From positions 29,524,598 through 29,588,597 of the forward strand of contig CM053330.1 of assembly GCA_028583605.1 (NCBI GenBank): a DNA stretch of 64,000 bases, written 5' to 3'. The translations under genes were made by a program, and so were the position numbers. Shown piece after piece: positions 23,207 to 34,039 of the stretch (positions within the stretch are counted from its first letter, which is position 1; every line of letters starts with the position of its first letter). This stretch comes from Dastarcus helophoroides (lineage: Eukaryota > Arthropoda > Insecta > Coleoptera > Bothrideridae). Below the pieces are notes generated by a model, which saw only the letters and a program-made list of their open reading frames with translations, was not told the origin of the DNA and did not search any database.

Positions 23207-25040
23207 CTGAAGACAAGCTTGCAAAGACATAACGTAGTAGGGACCTATAGAGAAGCATAAAGCATTCTGAGATCGTCGTATCATAAAAATAAGATGCTTC
23301 TTAGTGGATATTTCCAAATCTAACCATTCACTATGAAAGATGGCCCGAATTACTCCTTCACTACTCTGCAATAACATTCATTTTACATTTACAAGGTCAG
23401 ATCCTAAATGTAATATTCGAGAAAGTTACCTCCAGGATGATTTCATTGGCATTCCAGTAGTATATCGATAACCCACAAAACATTGTCATGGCGTACATGA
23501 ATTGACGTGTAATATCCATTGAAAACTAAAAATCAAACTAAACTTTTTTCCAAACTGCTAAAAAATTAAATCGACAACAAATCTCAATTACCTCTAAAAT
23601 TTGAAGTATTATTAGAGCCAGTTTTAACGAAAATGAAAAATACTCGAACATCATGAATGTCCTTAGAGTTGTGTCCATAATATGTATGCATCTAAAACAG
23701 ATTATATATTAATTATCATTGGGCCTGAAGCTCCTCATTTTTCCAAAGCACTAATCAAAAGGCAAAAGCTACACATTAAAACTTTTTATACAATTTTAAA
23801 TGAGCAACAATTGTAGAATTGAGCCCATAATATGGATGTATCCAAATCAGATTCATAACATTACTGTGCCTCAGTTTTCATTAAGAACGTGAACAATTCA
23901 TCTTTGAGCCTAAAGACCGCCTTGTTTGATCTACAGCAGATTAAATTCTTTTGTTATAGATTCAGTTTTAATGTGTAGTAAATGTTTTGTGATCAGTCAC
24001 TAGGTCATTAGGTTAATGCAAACTTTTTTTTTGTGGAACGGACTGGTCCTTGGTTATATTTAAAAATTAAAATACAAATCTTGTCCCCTGAAACCAAGGA
24101 AGATAAAAAAAACACAACAGAGATTGCTCTAACTCGTTTCGATGGCCAAGCTATCATCTTCAGAGATGATACCTCTCTGAAGATGTTAGTTTGGCTATCG
24201 AAACGCGTTGGAGCAACCTTCTTTGTGTTTTCTAACCTTTCTTGGTTTTAAGGAACAAGATTTGTATTTCAATTAATGCAAACTTACTCAATAATAGATT
24301 GATGTTTTCGTGCCAGTTGCCCGATATACATTTGTTCAGCTTTCAATTTTGTGACTCCATGGTTCATTTGAAGATACAAGCAAGACTCCCCAATTCTCCG
24401 AATAAGATTTTGAAATACCTTTATCTGTCCGAGACAAAATATCATTAAAGAAAAGAAAATAAAATCCGGAAATACGGCGTAACAGGATCCAATGATACCA
24501 GGAATAAGCTGTACCACATAGTAAGCTACCACATGCTCGGATTTATTGTACGGAAAGTAGAACCCTAAAATGGGCAGTATCTTCCCCGAGTGCATATATC
24601 GAATGCATGGCATAAACATGTAAATTATTATCGCCGATACACCAATCAAAATATAGATGATGCAAGATCTTTTTGTCCTCAAAGCGTAATCATTGTAAAT
24701 AGCAATAGTTTCGTCATCCGCACCTTCTTCCAATTCTTGCTCAGTGTCTTGCACTCGTTTAATAAGGTCGTATATTTTGCGAGATCTACAGTAGTAAATG
24801 CGGGCTATACCCAACATGTAAGTTAGAGCGACAGAAAGGGTGAATTTGAGCCCTTCCCAATCCTCGTTGGTGAAAGTCTTTACAACTTCGATGTTTTGAA
24901 AAACCATGAAAAGTAGAAGGGTTCCCATAAGGGCGTAGTAGTACCCTAGATAGATAATATTCACAATGGCGGAAAATTGCCAAGGCCATGCGCCTAACAT
25001 AGTCAGAACCCATTTGGCCACGTGCAGATGTTGGGATACC
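23207..25040 (-). CDS. Insect odorant receptor A (7tm_6 family), four exons seen
   Basis: Ligand-gated cation-channel subunit of olfactory neurons, which works with Orco. Exons on the minus strand: 25040-24288 (753 bp), 23691-23592 (100), 23525-23430 (96), 23365-23207 (159), all GT-AG and phase-consistent, about 369 residues. The long exon holds transmembrane segments such as IIYLGYYYALMGTLLLFMVF, CIIYILIGVSAIIIYMFM and DFIFFSLMIFCLGQIKVFQN. The end shows IGPYYVMSLQACLQ, the typical last helix. The long exon starts with one base completing a codon, so a short first exon lies upstream (beyond 25,040) but was not found. A tentative last exon is 23149-23078 (CAG acceptor, ...LMKAFLTFISFL stop). 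The first intron shown carries a foldback insertion only a few bases from the donor. No disabling change is seen. It is a sister of the gene at 52163. Confidence 0.93.
24013..24285 (-). mobile_element. Palindromic foldback element with 13-bp target duplication (copy 2, full)
   Basis: Two arms of about 110 bp form an inverted repeat around 24,164-24,176. TTAATGCAAACTT occurs directly at both ends (24013-24025 and 24273-24285). Next to the left copy is a run of T, so on the minus strand the element ends ...AGTCCGTTCCAC followed by A-runs, a retroposon layout. Each arm carries a hammerhead-like core: + strand CTGAAGA at 24177 with CGAAACGCG at 24199; minus strand CTGAAGA (24163-24157) with CGAAAC (24141-24136). 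It sits in the odorant receptor A intron. Confidence 0.85.
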
Positions 25041-25619
25041 CTGAAATATGTTAATTTGAAATTAGCTTCGAAGGCTTGAGTTTAATCAGAAATTTGCTGT
25101 TTCAGCATAAATATTTTATAAAATAATTCATCTAACACTTAATTTACTCTAATTTAATTATGAAAATTTAAAACAGTTTTCATTGTGGTGATCCCAATCT
25201 TTTGGTATTGGAAATTAAACCGTTTTTGGTAAACGTGAAATTGAAAAAAATTAAATATGATGAAGTAGTAAAATTCCCAATCTGTATCGGACTTAATTGA
25301 TTAAACCAATTGAAAATTTAAAACAGTTTACATTGTTGAGGTCCCAATTTTCAGAAATCAACTGTTTCTAGTGAACGTGAAATTGACAAAAACCAAATGT
25401 ATATTTAATCAGTGAAAACAAACTGGACTCGATAATGTAAATAACATTATCATGATTATAATTTCGAGTCAACAAGGGTCAAAAATAAAAAAAAATAGTT
25501 AACAAAAAATTGGAAAAACTTTTACTCTGGCAAAAATGTTTGAGAAAGCAGATACCGCCAAAATAGTTCAGGCCACTTCTATTATTTACATAATTCTATA
25601 TCTACACTTAATTTTTGGT
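25041..25619. repeat. Upstream of receptor A: tandem duplication, about 153-bp period
   Basis: TGAAAATTTAAAACAGTTTT at about 25,159 recurs at about 25,312, each followed by CATTGTKG, CCCAAT and GTGAACGTGAAATTGA-like pieces. The missing first exon of receptor A should lie here or further right, but I see no convincing ATG exon. Confidence 0.55.
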
Positions 25620-25935
25620 TCAGGATATACTTTTTCTAACTACTAAAAGTGTTCGACGTTTCGCCCACCATCGTACGGGGATTCTTAAGGAACAAAGAAA
25701 CAAAATACAAGGAAATATACAAAAATGAAAAAAGGGTCAATTTCAAAACATCAGAGCCCTGTAACTCAGTATGTCCCCCACACCAGAGGCGAAACTCTTC
25801 TGAATTGAAAAGTTGGTACAAAGGATAAGAAAGCTTAGACAGAAGAGCACGGTAACTCAGTATGTCCACCAAACCAGAGACAAAACTCTTCTGGTACTGA
25901 CTCTGGCCGTGGAAGCCTTCGTTATATTAATTTTT
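25620..25935 (-). mobile_element. Penelope-like element terminal fragment
   Basis: The minus strand contains GAAGGCTTCCACGGCCAGAG near 25,925 and GGGCGAAACGTCGAAC near 25,665, then ACTTTTAGTAGTTAG and GTATATCC. This arrangement is familiar from insect Penelope-like elements. A duplicated piece (TAACTCAGTATGTCC...ACCAGAG...AACTCTTCTG) occurs at 25,761 and 25,851, 90 bp apart. The same GAAGGCTTCCACGGCCAGAG tag recurs at 28,467 in the opposite orientation. Confidence 0.55.
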
Positions 25936-26079
25936 GGTTATTTGTCACTGAGAGTTGTAACTGGTAACAGATCTTAACAATGTTTAATTGTTCATGTCAA
26001 AAAAAATGATGTTATTTCATTATTATTTCATCTGGGATTTTTCGGCTGCATTGAAGCTTTTGCATATTATGCTTCCCCA

Positions 26080-26640
26080 CGATTAATTCATGAGGATGGT
26101 TCTTTTGAAAAATTCCAGAACTTTCTTTATGAGTGTTCCCGCTAGCGTCCCTAGTTCTCTAAAAGGGTTCCCAAAGTGTCTTTCCCTTGCCAAAGACGGA
26201 CATTCACACAATATAAGTCGAGGATTTTCTTTTTGCTTCTCACACATTTTACAAGTAAAATTTTCTTTTACGCCAATTGCTGTAAGATGTTTCATTAGGA
26301 TAGGGTCCCGTCAGTAGTCCAACTCTCTACCTAAGCTGGTTTTTGCTCAACTTTAGAAGTTCCTTGGCTCTCTTTTCTAATGATCCATCAATGAACATCC
26401 GCGATTGCCTCGGACCATTGACACCTATCCAGTGAATGCTGTTTTTTTTCTTAGTTGTTTCTTTAAAACCTCTCTCTGCTTTATAGATCAGTGGACAAGT
26501 AGGTTCTGCTCCTAGTGGAGAAAATTTTGCTTCATTCTTGGCTGAAAAGTCTGCTCTAATGTTAATATAGTTAAAGTCAGGACGCTGTGCCGCTGTGTTA
26601 GTCAAATCATACTGTAAGGCAAAGCAAATAATGATACAAA
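26080..26640 (-). mobile_element. LINE fragment: RNase H end and zinc knuckle
   Basis: On the minus strand 26,327-26,680 reads DFSAKNEAKFSPLGAEPTCP, then IHWIGVNGPRQSRMFIDGSL and KELLKLSKNQLR, the C-terminal end of an RNase H-bearing LINE polyprotein. After a frame break, 26,083-26,295 continues with HLTAIGVKENFTCKMCEKQK and NPRLILCECPSLARER (CxxC...H/C knuckle). This is a 5'-truncated copy of an I/R1/LOA-type element. The family differs from the two other LINEs in the window. Confidence 0.75.
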
Positions 26641-26875
26641 ATGGACCATACGAAAAAAATATCCAAGAATTCTTTGCCAAGGACGGTTAACGGTTTTAAA
26701 GACAAGAAGGCTATCGAATATAAAAAAGACCTCGCTATCTGCGAGTTAAAATATGTGGGAAAAGCTAAGAGATCAATAACAACTAAATTCAAAGGACATG
26801 TTACTCACTTTAGATCGATGAGACGAAAAATCAACTCTTACCTAATATATGATGAAAATAAAAAACTGTGAATTT
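26641..26875 (+). mobile_element. Penelope-like GIY-YIG endonuclease fragment
   Basis: The + frame 26,641-26,871 contains ICELKYVGKAKRSITTKFKG followed by HVTHFRSMRRKINSYL. This fits the GIY-YIG domain of Penelope-like elements (YVGxTxRSxxxRxxEH). It is short and abuts the LINE fragment. It may belong with the Penelope-type termini at 25,620 and 28,457. Confidence 0.55.
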
Positions 26876-28235
26876 AAAATTTAAGACCTTATTAGGGATT
26901 TAAAAGGCTGCTTCCGCAGCTAAATATTGTCGGTCTGTAATAAAGACTATTTAAGTGAATGTGTAATATTGGGATGTTGAAGTTCCCTGATTATATCTAA
27001 AACTTTGCTACTTTTCATTTTCAACACACTGATTATAACTTAACAAAACTGAAATAATATTACCTTAACTTCATGTCTGCAAATTCGTGAAGAGAGAGAA
27101 TTAAGAAAACGATATTAAATGCGCTAGAATTTAATCCAATTTAAATAATAATCTAAAATTATTGATACACAAGGTGTCCGTAATGATTGCTAGTGATATA
27201 ATGACCCTTACACAGGAAAAATACTTTCTTTAATAATAAACTAGAGCATGTGTCTTAATTGAAGATATTACGAGAAACACGACTTCTACTTTTAACCTGA
27301 AATTTCCATCTTTTATCGACTTCTGAGAATTGGAATGTTTTTTATCACAAATCTAATTTCAGACAACCACTTCTTTCTTAAAATCCAATTAGAGACATTC
27401 ATCAAAGAAACTGGATTTTGAAATAATACTTTCCGCTTAAGGCAAAGTTCGAAGAAAAACAATGTTACCTTATTTTTATGAAGTCGATTTCGAATTCAAA
27501 GTAGAAATTTTAGGACATAAAAATAAAAGTGAAAGATGAAAACTTGAAATTTTGAGCAAAAAATCCATATTTCAAGGTCAAAGAAGATTAGAATTTTAAA
27601 AAACTTTTGTAGAAATTTTATACATATAGACAAACAATTCAATTCTGTTTTGGTGGTTCTCTGAAATTAAAACATTTTGATATTTTCGCATGAAATATCC
27701 ATCCCTAAAGTGATTTTTGTGATATAACTAAACTTTATTTTAAGCTCAGGTGTTCAGTTCTAGAAGGAAAAGTTACGGATTTTTCAAAAACAATGTTAGG
27801 TTTCTTTAATAAAAAATGTATACCATATTCCAATTTATGTATACTTAGAAAACTCCCACACCAAAAACTGAAATATTTTCAAAAATACTCATGACATGAT
27901 TCAATAAATTCTTGGACCTTTTAAAATAAAAATTGGGGATTTTTTAACCGAAATATTTGTCACTTAATTGTGCCTTGCCAGATGGATAGGCGGCGGCGGG
28001 ACATATTTTGTTGCAACATTTTTTTTGTTTTTATCTAAATTCGGCAATTGTTAACAACTGTTATTTAATCAGCGTGATAGGGTGATTACATGTCCCATTT
28101 TTAGGTAGTCTATTCCATTATTCCCAAGTACAGCTTCGGGACTATAAAAAAAGACGTGAAAAATTGAATATGAAGCTCACATAATTATTAAAATCGAAAT
28201 TTTGAGTTAAATTCATAATAAAAAAAAATATTTGT
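26876..28235. other. Intergenic AT-rich DNA, no gene seen
   Basis: The DNA is mostly AAATTTCGAA-type low-complexity sequence (27,280-27,960), with nothing recognisable around it. Confidence 0.5.
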
Positions 28236-28310
28236 TTTTAGTGGAACGGACTGGTCTTTGTTATTTAAAAAAAATTGAAATACAAATCTTGTCCCCTGAA
28301 ACCAAGAAAG
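28236..28310 (-). mobile_element. Foldback element end fragment (copy 3)
   Basis: GTGGAACGGACTGGTCTTTG leads into AAATACAAATCTTGTCCCCTG and AAACCAAGAAAG, the same outer arm as 24,031-24,100. It is truncated before the hammerhead-like core. Confidence 0.65.
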
Positions 28311-28456
28311 ATTTATATTTTAATTGAAAAAAAATATGTTTTAAATTTTAAGTTTAAATTTGAAATTCTGACTTTAAAGTTGAAGTCTGAAATGTCAAAT
28401 TAAATCTCGATGCCAAATCTTTAAATTTCATCTCGAAATGTAGACTATAATTTGAA

Positions 28457-28584
28457 AATGATAACGAAGGCTTCCACGGCCAGAGACAGTAAAGGATATA
28501 CTTCTTCTGGGATGGGACCGTGTCAAAGAACTACACACTTTTAGTAGTTATTTGATACGGTCCAATCCCGGAAGAAGTATATCC
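28457..28584. repeat. Strong hairpin with Penelope-type tag
   Basis: Arms 28494-28527 and 28551-28584 are complementary at 31 of 34 positions (GGATATACTTCTTCTGGGAT... against its complement). The 23-bp loop itself pairs AACTAC with GTAGTT. GAAGGCTTCCACGGCCAGAG lies just before the hairpin, linking it to the fragment at 25,620-25,935. Confidence 0.75.
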
Positions 28585-28654
28585 TATATAATTTGAAAAG
28601 TTCGGTTTCAATATCGATATTTAAAAAAATACGATACCTGATTCAAAATTAAAT

Positions 28655-31092
28655 TTCAATTTTTCTCTCTTTCTCGGCGACTTCAACGTACACAACATCC
28701 CCTGGTTAAGGTTTTCTTCCCGAACTGACGACGCGGGAAGGGTGGCAGAGGCTTTCGCCATCACTTGTGCATTATCTCAATTAGTTGAGGAACCCACAAT
28801 AATTCCTGATGTAGATACCCATCAACCTAATCTACTCGACCTTTTCCTTACAAATTCACCAAATTCGCTTTGTAGCAGCCTCTCGCTCACTTCATATACC
28901 ACCTCCTTCCCAAACGCAGTCCCGTAGGGTTTGACACTTTAACTCTGCAAACTGGGAAAAATTAGGAAACTTCTTTGCATCTTCCCCATGGCAGGAAGTC
29001 TGCTTTAACTCAGGCAACCCTTCCCTAGTCGCCGAATGCATCACGGAAACTATCCTGATTGGTATGGAATGCTCAATTCCCCACTCCCAAAAGAAGTCTG
29101 CCTCCAGTAAATCTTGGCTTAGTAAAAAATGTGCTCGGGCTGTCTCCTGTAAAAATCGCGCATATCGTCGTTGACGAAATAAGCCCTGGGTCGAAACTCA
29201 GACTATTTTTGTAGATGGACAAAATTCTTGTAAATAGGTTATTGACGAGGCAAAAGGTCATTTCGATCGTAAAATGCACCAGAGGCTTATCAACTGTCCG
29301 AACGGTTCCAGATCCTTTTGGGGATTTGCAAAGTCGATTGGATAGAATTTCACATCTTCAAATTTTCCATCTTTACTCGATAAAAATACCAATATTGCTA
29401 CCACCTCCAAGGAAAAGGCTGACAGGTTAGCCTTAATGTTTGCTGAAAATTCCAATCTTGATTCTCGAAACACAGAACTTCCTATTCTTCCTAAGGTTGG
29501 CACTTCGATGCCTGAAGTTGTTTTCAGACAACGCACAATCAGGAAGATTCTCCTTGAGCTCGACACCTCGAAAGCTTCTGGCATTGATGATATTCCCGCT
29601 ATTGTTCTTAAGAAGTGCGCCCCAGAGTTGACTCCTATCCTAAGTAAATTGCTCACACTCTCTTACAACAAAGGTGTATTCCCTAATATCTGAAAATCTG
29701 CTAGGGTGCAGCCTGTCCTTAAAAAGAGGAAAAGTAATCTGGCTAACAACGATCGCCCTATATTTTTGTTACCCGTTATATCTAAAGTGATGGAAAAGGT
29801 TATCAACATCGAGATTTTCAAATATCTGGAGAAAAATAGAATCATCTCCGACAGGCAATACGGTTTTAGACAACAACGTTTCACTGGCGATCTACTGGCA
29901 TATAATACTCATATGTGTAACTCAGCCATGGAAAAACATGATGAGGCTAGGATTGTGGCATTGAATATCTCAAAGGCTTTCGATAGAGTCTGACACCGAT
30001 CTCTTTTCACCAAATTAACATCTTATGGTATTCCTCCTGGACTCTGTCATTTGAAATCCAATTTTCTCGGTGACAGATCTCTTCAAGTCGTCGTCGATGG
30101 CATCTCATCCCAGACATTTGCGATTAACGCGGGGGTGCCTCAGGGGTCTGTTCTGTCTCCTACACTATTTCTGTTACACATTAACGATCTCTTGGCTTCA
30201 ACTTCCAATCCTATATACAGCTACGCAGATGATAGTAACCTTGTGTCTTTTTTTTTGCCGACAAACCATTATTTATCACTGCTTCAGATCGACTAAGGGA
30301 ACAGCAGATACAGACGATTAATCGGGAGTTCGAGATTGTTCTGGAATGGGGTAGGAACAGTTTGGTCGACTTCGACCCTTCAAAAACTCAGGCCGCGGTT
30401 TTTTTCTAAGAAAACATCAAGGGATAATGCAACATACATACTAATGGACGGTAAAATCCTTCCGATGGAATCTAATCTATCTATCCTAGGAGTGAATGCG
30501 AGCACTAACTTCTCTTGGGACGATCATGTGCGCGCCATTGCCAAATCCGCCTTTCAGAAGCTAGGCTTTCTTTTTAGAGCTAAAAAGTACTTTATATCTC
30601 ATCAGTTATTAACACTATACAAAACTCAAGTTAGGCCAACACTAGAATACTGTTCTCATGTTTGGAGTTCAGCCCCAAAACACACTTTAGCTCTCTTGGA
30701 TTCAATTCAAAGAAGAGCGATTCGCCTAATTGAAGACGAGAGTCCGACCGATTCTCTCTAAACACTAGAGCACAGGCGTATGGTTAGTGATTTGTCTCTT
30801 TTCTACAAGTACTATCATGGAAGATGCTCGCAGAAACTAATGGGATTGATCCCCCCAAGGGCAAGAATCTTGAGGCATACAAGACAGTCAGAGACAGCAA
30901 ATTTCTGTGCGGTCCAGCTTGACACAGTGAGGACTTCTGTCTACGGAGACTCTTTTTTTTTTATAGAACTTCCAAGTAATGGAACTTGTTACCGAAAGGA
31001 ATTTTTCCCAAAAATTATAACCTATCGCAGTGCTTTAAAGACATAATGGGGTACCCTTTGCGAATGGATTAAACTTAACTTAACTTAATAAA
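28655..31092 (+). mobile_element. Jockey/CR1-like LINE, longest copy (copy 2)
   Basis: The copy begins inside the apurinic-type endonuclease domain (LGDFNVHNIPWL at about 28,675), followed by ITCALSQLVEEPTIIPDVDT and NLLDLFLTNS. After a linker comes the RT: TSKASGIDDIPAIVLKKCAP, KVMEKVINIEIFKYLEKNRI, INAGVPQGSVLSPTLFLLHI, and an intact YADD in IYSYADDSNLVS (about 30,215). Then come ILGVNASTNFSWDDHVRAIA, VRPTLEYCSHVWSSAPKHTL and VYGDSFF. Several stops and frame shifts make it inactive. The 3' end reads TTAAACTTAACTTAACTTAA and then A-runs (31,067-31,092). Confidence 0.9.
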
Positions 31093-31843
31093 AAAAATCC
31101 AACATGTTTATTTTAAAAAGTTTTTTCTTGAAATATCCACCTTAAAAATAACTTCATTACCAAATTTTGAAAGTAGCATGGAAACCTCAAAAGAAAAATT
31201 TATCGACAAAAATTTAAGTTTCAACTTGAAATTTTCATAAAAGAGTAGAAACTTTTCCGTTTATCTACACCAAAATTTTGAGAAGAAATAATTAAATGAA
31301 AATATTTAGGGAAAGCAAAAAAAAGTTCGAGAGGAAATTAAAACATATCGAAACTATTTCGAGTTTAACTTGAAATTTCCAAAAATAAGTGGATATTTTG
31401 TCATTAAGATAACAATTTCCACAAAAAAATGTGAAAGTTATGTAATGTGCTTAATTTAAAATTGAGCAAAAAACGAAATTTTGAATTTAAAAAATAATTT
31501 TCTAGAAATTTTGCGTCTACACTTTAGGAAATGTTGGAATAAAAGGCAAAAATGTCGATTATAGACCCAGAGAAACACCGAAATTCCAAAAAAAAATTCT
31601 AAGAACCATTAATCCTTAAATTTGAAATTTAGAAAAAAATGTAGACATTTCTAAATTATTCCCAAAGTATTAAAAAGTCCAGAACAAACTTTCTTCACAA
31701 AATTCCGGAACAAACTTTCTTCACAAAATTCACGAAATTTTTAACACAAACTCTCACTTTTATTGTATAATTTGAACATACAGGAAAAGTTGCTACAAAA
31801 CTCAATGAGATAAAAGTAGAGCCAAAATTAGCAAAACAAGTTT
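31093..31843. repeat. AT-rich low-complexity block
   Basis: GAAATTTCGAA-like sequence without a clear strand bias. No gene is seen. Confidence 0.5.
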
Positions 31844-31847
31844 ATAT

Positions 31848-32199
31848 TGTAACAAAACGTTGTTATAAAATTTGTATAAGTGATTAAGTAGTGTAAGGAA
31901 CTCTCTCGAAACATTTGATAATGGGAAGCAGCCGCGAGAATGAATCATACGGCAGTTAAGCGTTCTAGACTAGACGTTTCCGCGAGCGATAATCAGATCT
32001 GTACGGAGATCCGTTCTAGAAACCGGAACGTTATAAATACGCGGTCGTCTTTTCCTCAAGTCACTCAGATAGATAGTCAGATAGTTAGATAGTCTGATAG
32101 TTAAGTGAATCATAAGTGTTCTGAAATAAGTTTGAAATAAAGTGTTTACAATTCATGAGATTTTAATTTTGGAACCGGTAACGCGCAAAAATATTAACA
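31848..32199 (+). mobile_element. Diverged solo LTR related to the gypsy family (ends approximate)
   Basis: The sequence opens TGTAACAAAACGTTGTTATA, as the 45,960 LTR opens TGTAACGAAACG. It then shares, with divergence, AGCAGCCGCGAGAATGAA, GGCAGTTAAGCGTTCTAG, a TATAAATACGCGGTCG promoter-like block and an AATAAAGTG signal. ATAT precedes it (31844-31847). The right boundary is uncertain because no matching duplication follows the TAACA at 32,195-32,199. It is clearly older or from a different subfamily than copies 1 and 2. Confidence 0.65.
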
Positions 32200-32299
32200 T
32201 GTCCTACTGATCACCGTTACCGTTTTCCTTCTAAAATCTTCTTACTAAGAACGCATACAGTTTTTTTTTAATTTGCCTCAATCAGCTTTGTTCCAAATT

Positions 32300-33470
32300 T
32301 GACTATTTTTTAATTGGATTTTGTAAAAACATTTTAATTATTTTTGAAAATTTGAATTTCTTGAAAGTTTCTACCGTTGATAATATTGACTCAGTTAAAA
32401 TGTTTGATTTCCTTAATATTCAACTTTTTTGTAATTTCGGTGTTTCCTCAAGATTTTGACTTTCTGAAAATAAATGACAACTTTTTGAAAAATCTAATTT
32501 TTTGATTTTTATCAAAAATCCCGTATTTCTTGAACATTTCGACCATGTTTAATATTTCGAATTTATATTTTGAAAATCTCAAATTTCATTTTTTCCACTT
32601 TTTCCAAATTTTTAGTTATTTTGTAAATTTCAACACTCACAATTTTCCCTTTCTTTAAAACCTTGATTTATTCAGGAATTTTTTGAAAAATTGAAGAAAA
32701 AGTTTGATCTGTTCTCAAAATTTCGATTTTTTTTTTAATTTTTGACATTTTTCTCTACAGCATTGTCCGCTTAAAACGAAGTTCGGCTTATACGAACCAA
32801 TTTGTAAGGTATGGACGGATTAAAGAACTGTTATCAATTTATCGTTTACTGCTAACATTTAATTAAGTTAAAATATTGTTTTCTTGAAAACATTTATATT
32901 TTTTCAAAATATCCACTCCTTTTTAATTGTCCACCTTTGTTCAAATTTTTAATTATTTCTGGACGTTGCCTTTTTTGAAAAATGTCGACTTTTTTTTCAA
33001 AAAGTTCCAATTTTTCTCAGTTTTGACACTTATGTGGTGAATTGGATTTTTATTTTAAAAAAATCGACTCTCTTTTTTTGAAAATTTTCACCTTTTTAAA
33101 AAAATGAATTATTTTCAAAATTTCGACTTTTTCAGATCTTTTTTCATAATTTTTATTTAAATTTCAATTTCGACCTATTATCATCAAAATTGCGACTTTT
33201 TCTCAAAGTTTGAGTTTTTAAGAAATAGAACTTTTTTCAAAATATGTACCTTTTTCCAAAATGCTGACTTTTTATGGAGTCTCCGACTTTTTTGTAACAT
33301 TTTTTTGAAAATGTTGACATTTTTTTAAATTTAAAATTTTTGTAACTTCGACTTTTTGAAAAATTTGCCTGTTTCTGAAACTTTTAAATTTTTTTGGAGA
33401 ATCTGACTTTCTGACTGCAATTTTTAAAATTTTGGACGAACTGCCCAAAACAAATTCGAGACTTATAGAG
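32300..33470 (-). repeat. T-rich low-complexity block (reverse orientation)
   Basis: TTTTTGAAAATTTCGACTTT-type units, the complement of the A-rich block at 3,560-6,890. A CCGCTTAAAACGAAGTTCGG segment at about 32,769 interrupts it and resembles a DNA-transposon end. Confidence 0.7.
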
Positions 33471-33831
33471 AGGTATTTTTCAAGTTTAAACCAAAAAATT
33501 TTGAATAAAAGTCCAAGTTTAGAAAATCTAAATTGGAATTGTGAAAAAAAGACCTAAGCCAAATCTTAGCTTTAATTTATGAATAAGGACGTTTAAATCA
33601 AAATGTGGAGGAACAATTTTCTAGACATTTTGAAATGTGAGATAATAAGCCTTGTACATACGAATATATACAAGTTTATTACGATGCAATTGAAATCTAA
33701 TTTCATTAGAATCTAGTGAAAACTAGATTGCAATTGCAAAGTTCACGTAGATGAGGCAAAGCTTGTATCACGAGTTGCATCGCAACATCCATTGATACAA
33801 ACGTCCTCGGAGTGACTTTACTTTCATCTAC

Positions 33832-34023
33832 TTCGACAAATGATCAATTAAATGTTCTCTAATTAAACAGTTAAACGTGCTTAAAATTGAAAATATGTAC
33901 AACCGCAACCCTAGACTAGTTTCGGCCTTCCTTGTTCTCATCAGTATGGTACGGTAATGGTACGGTAATTTTAAGCACGTTTAACTGTTTAATTACAGAA
34001 CATTTAATTGGTTATTTGTCGAA
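33832..34023 (-). mobile_element. 192-bp TIR element with a hammerhead-like core
   Basis: The inverted arms are about 57 bp: TTCGACAAAT, CAATTAAATGTTCTC, then TAATTAAACAGTTAAACGTG and CTTAAAATT, mirrored at 33,968-34,023 with few mismatches. On the minus strand the centre reads CTGATGAG (33944-33937), a 12-nt insert, then CGAAAC (33924-33919). This matches the hammerhead ribozyme core CUGAUGA...GAAA. A near duplicate GGTACGGTAAT occurs twice at 33,948-33,970. No clear target duplication is seen. Confidence 0.7.
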
Positions 34024-34039
34024 TTTTGAAGGGTCTTAG

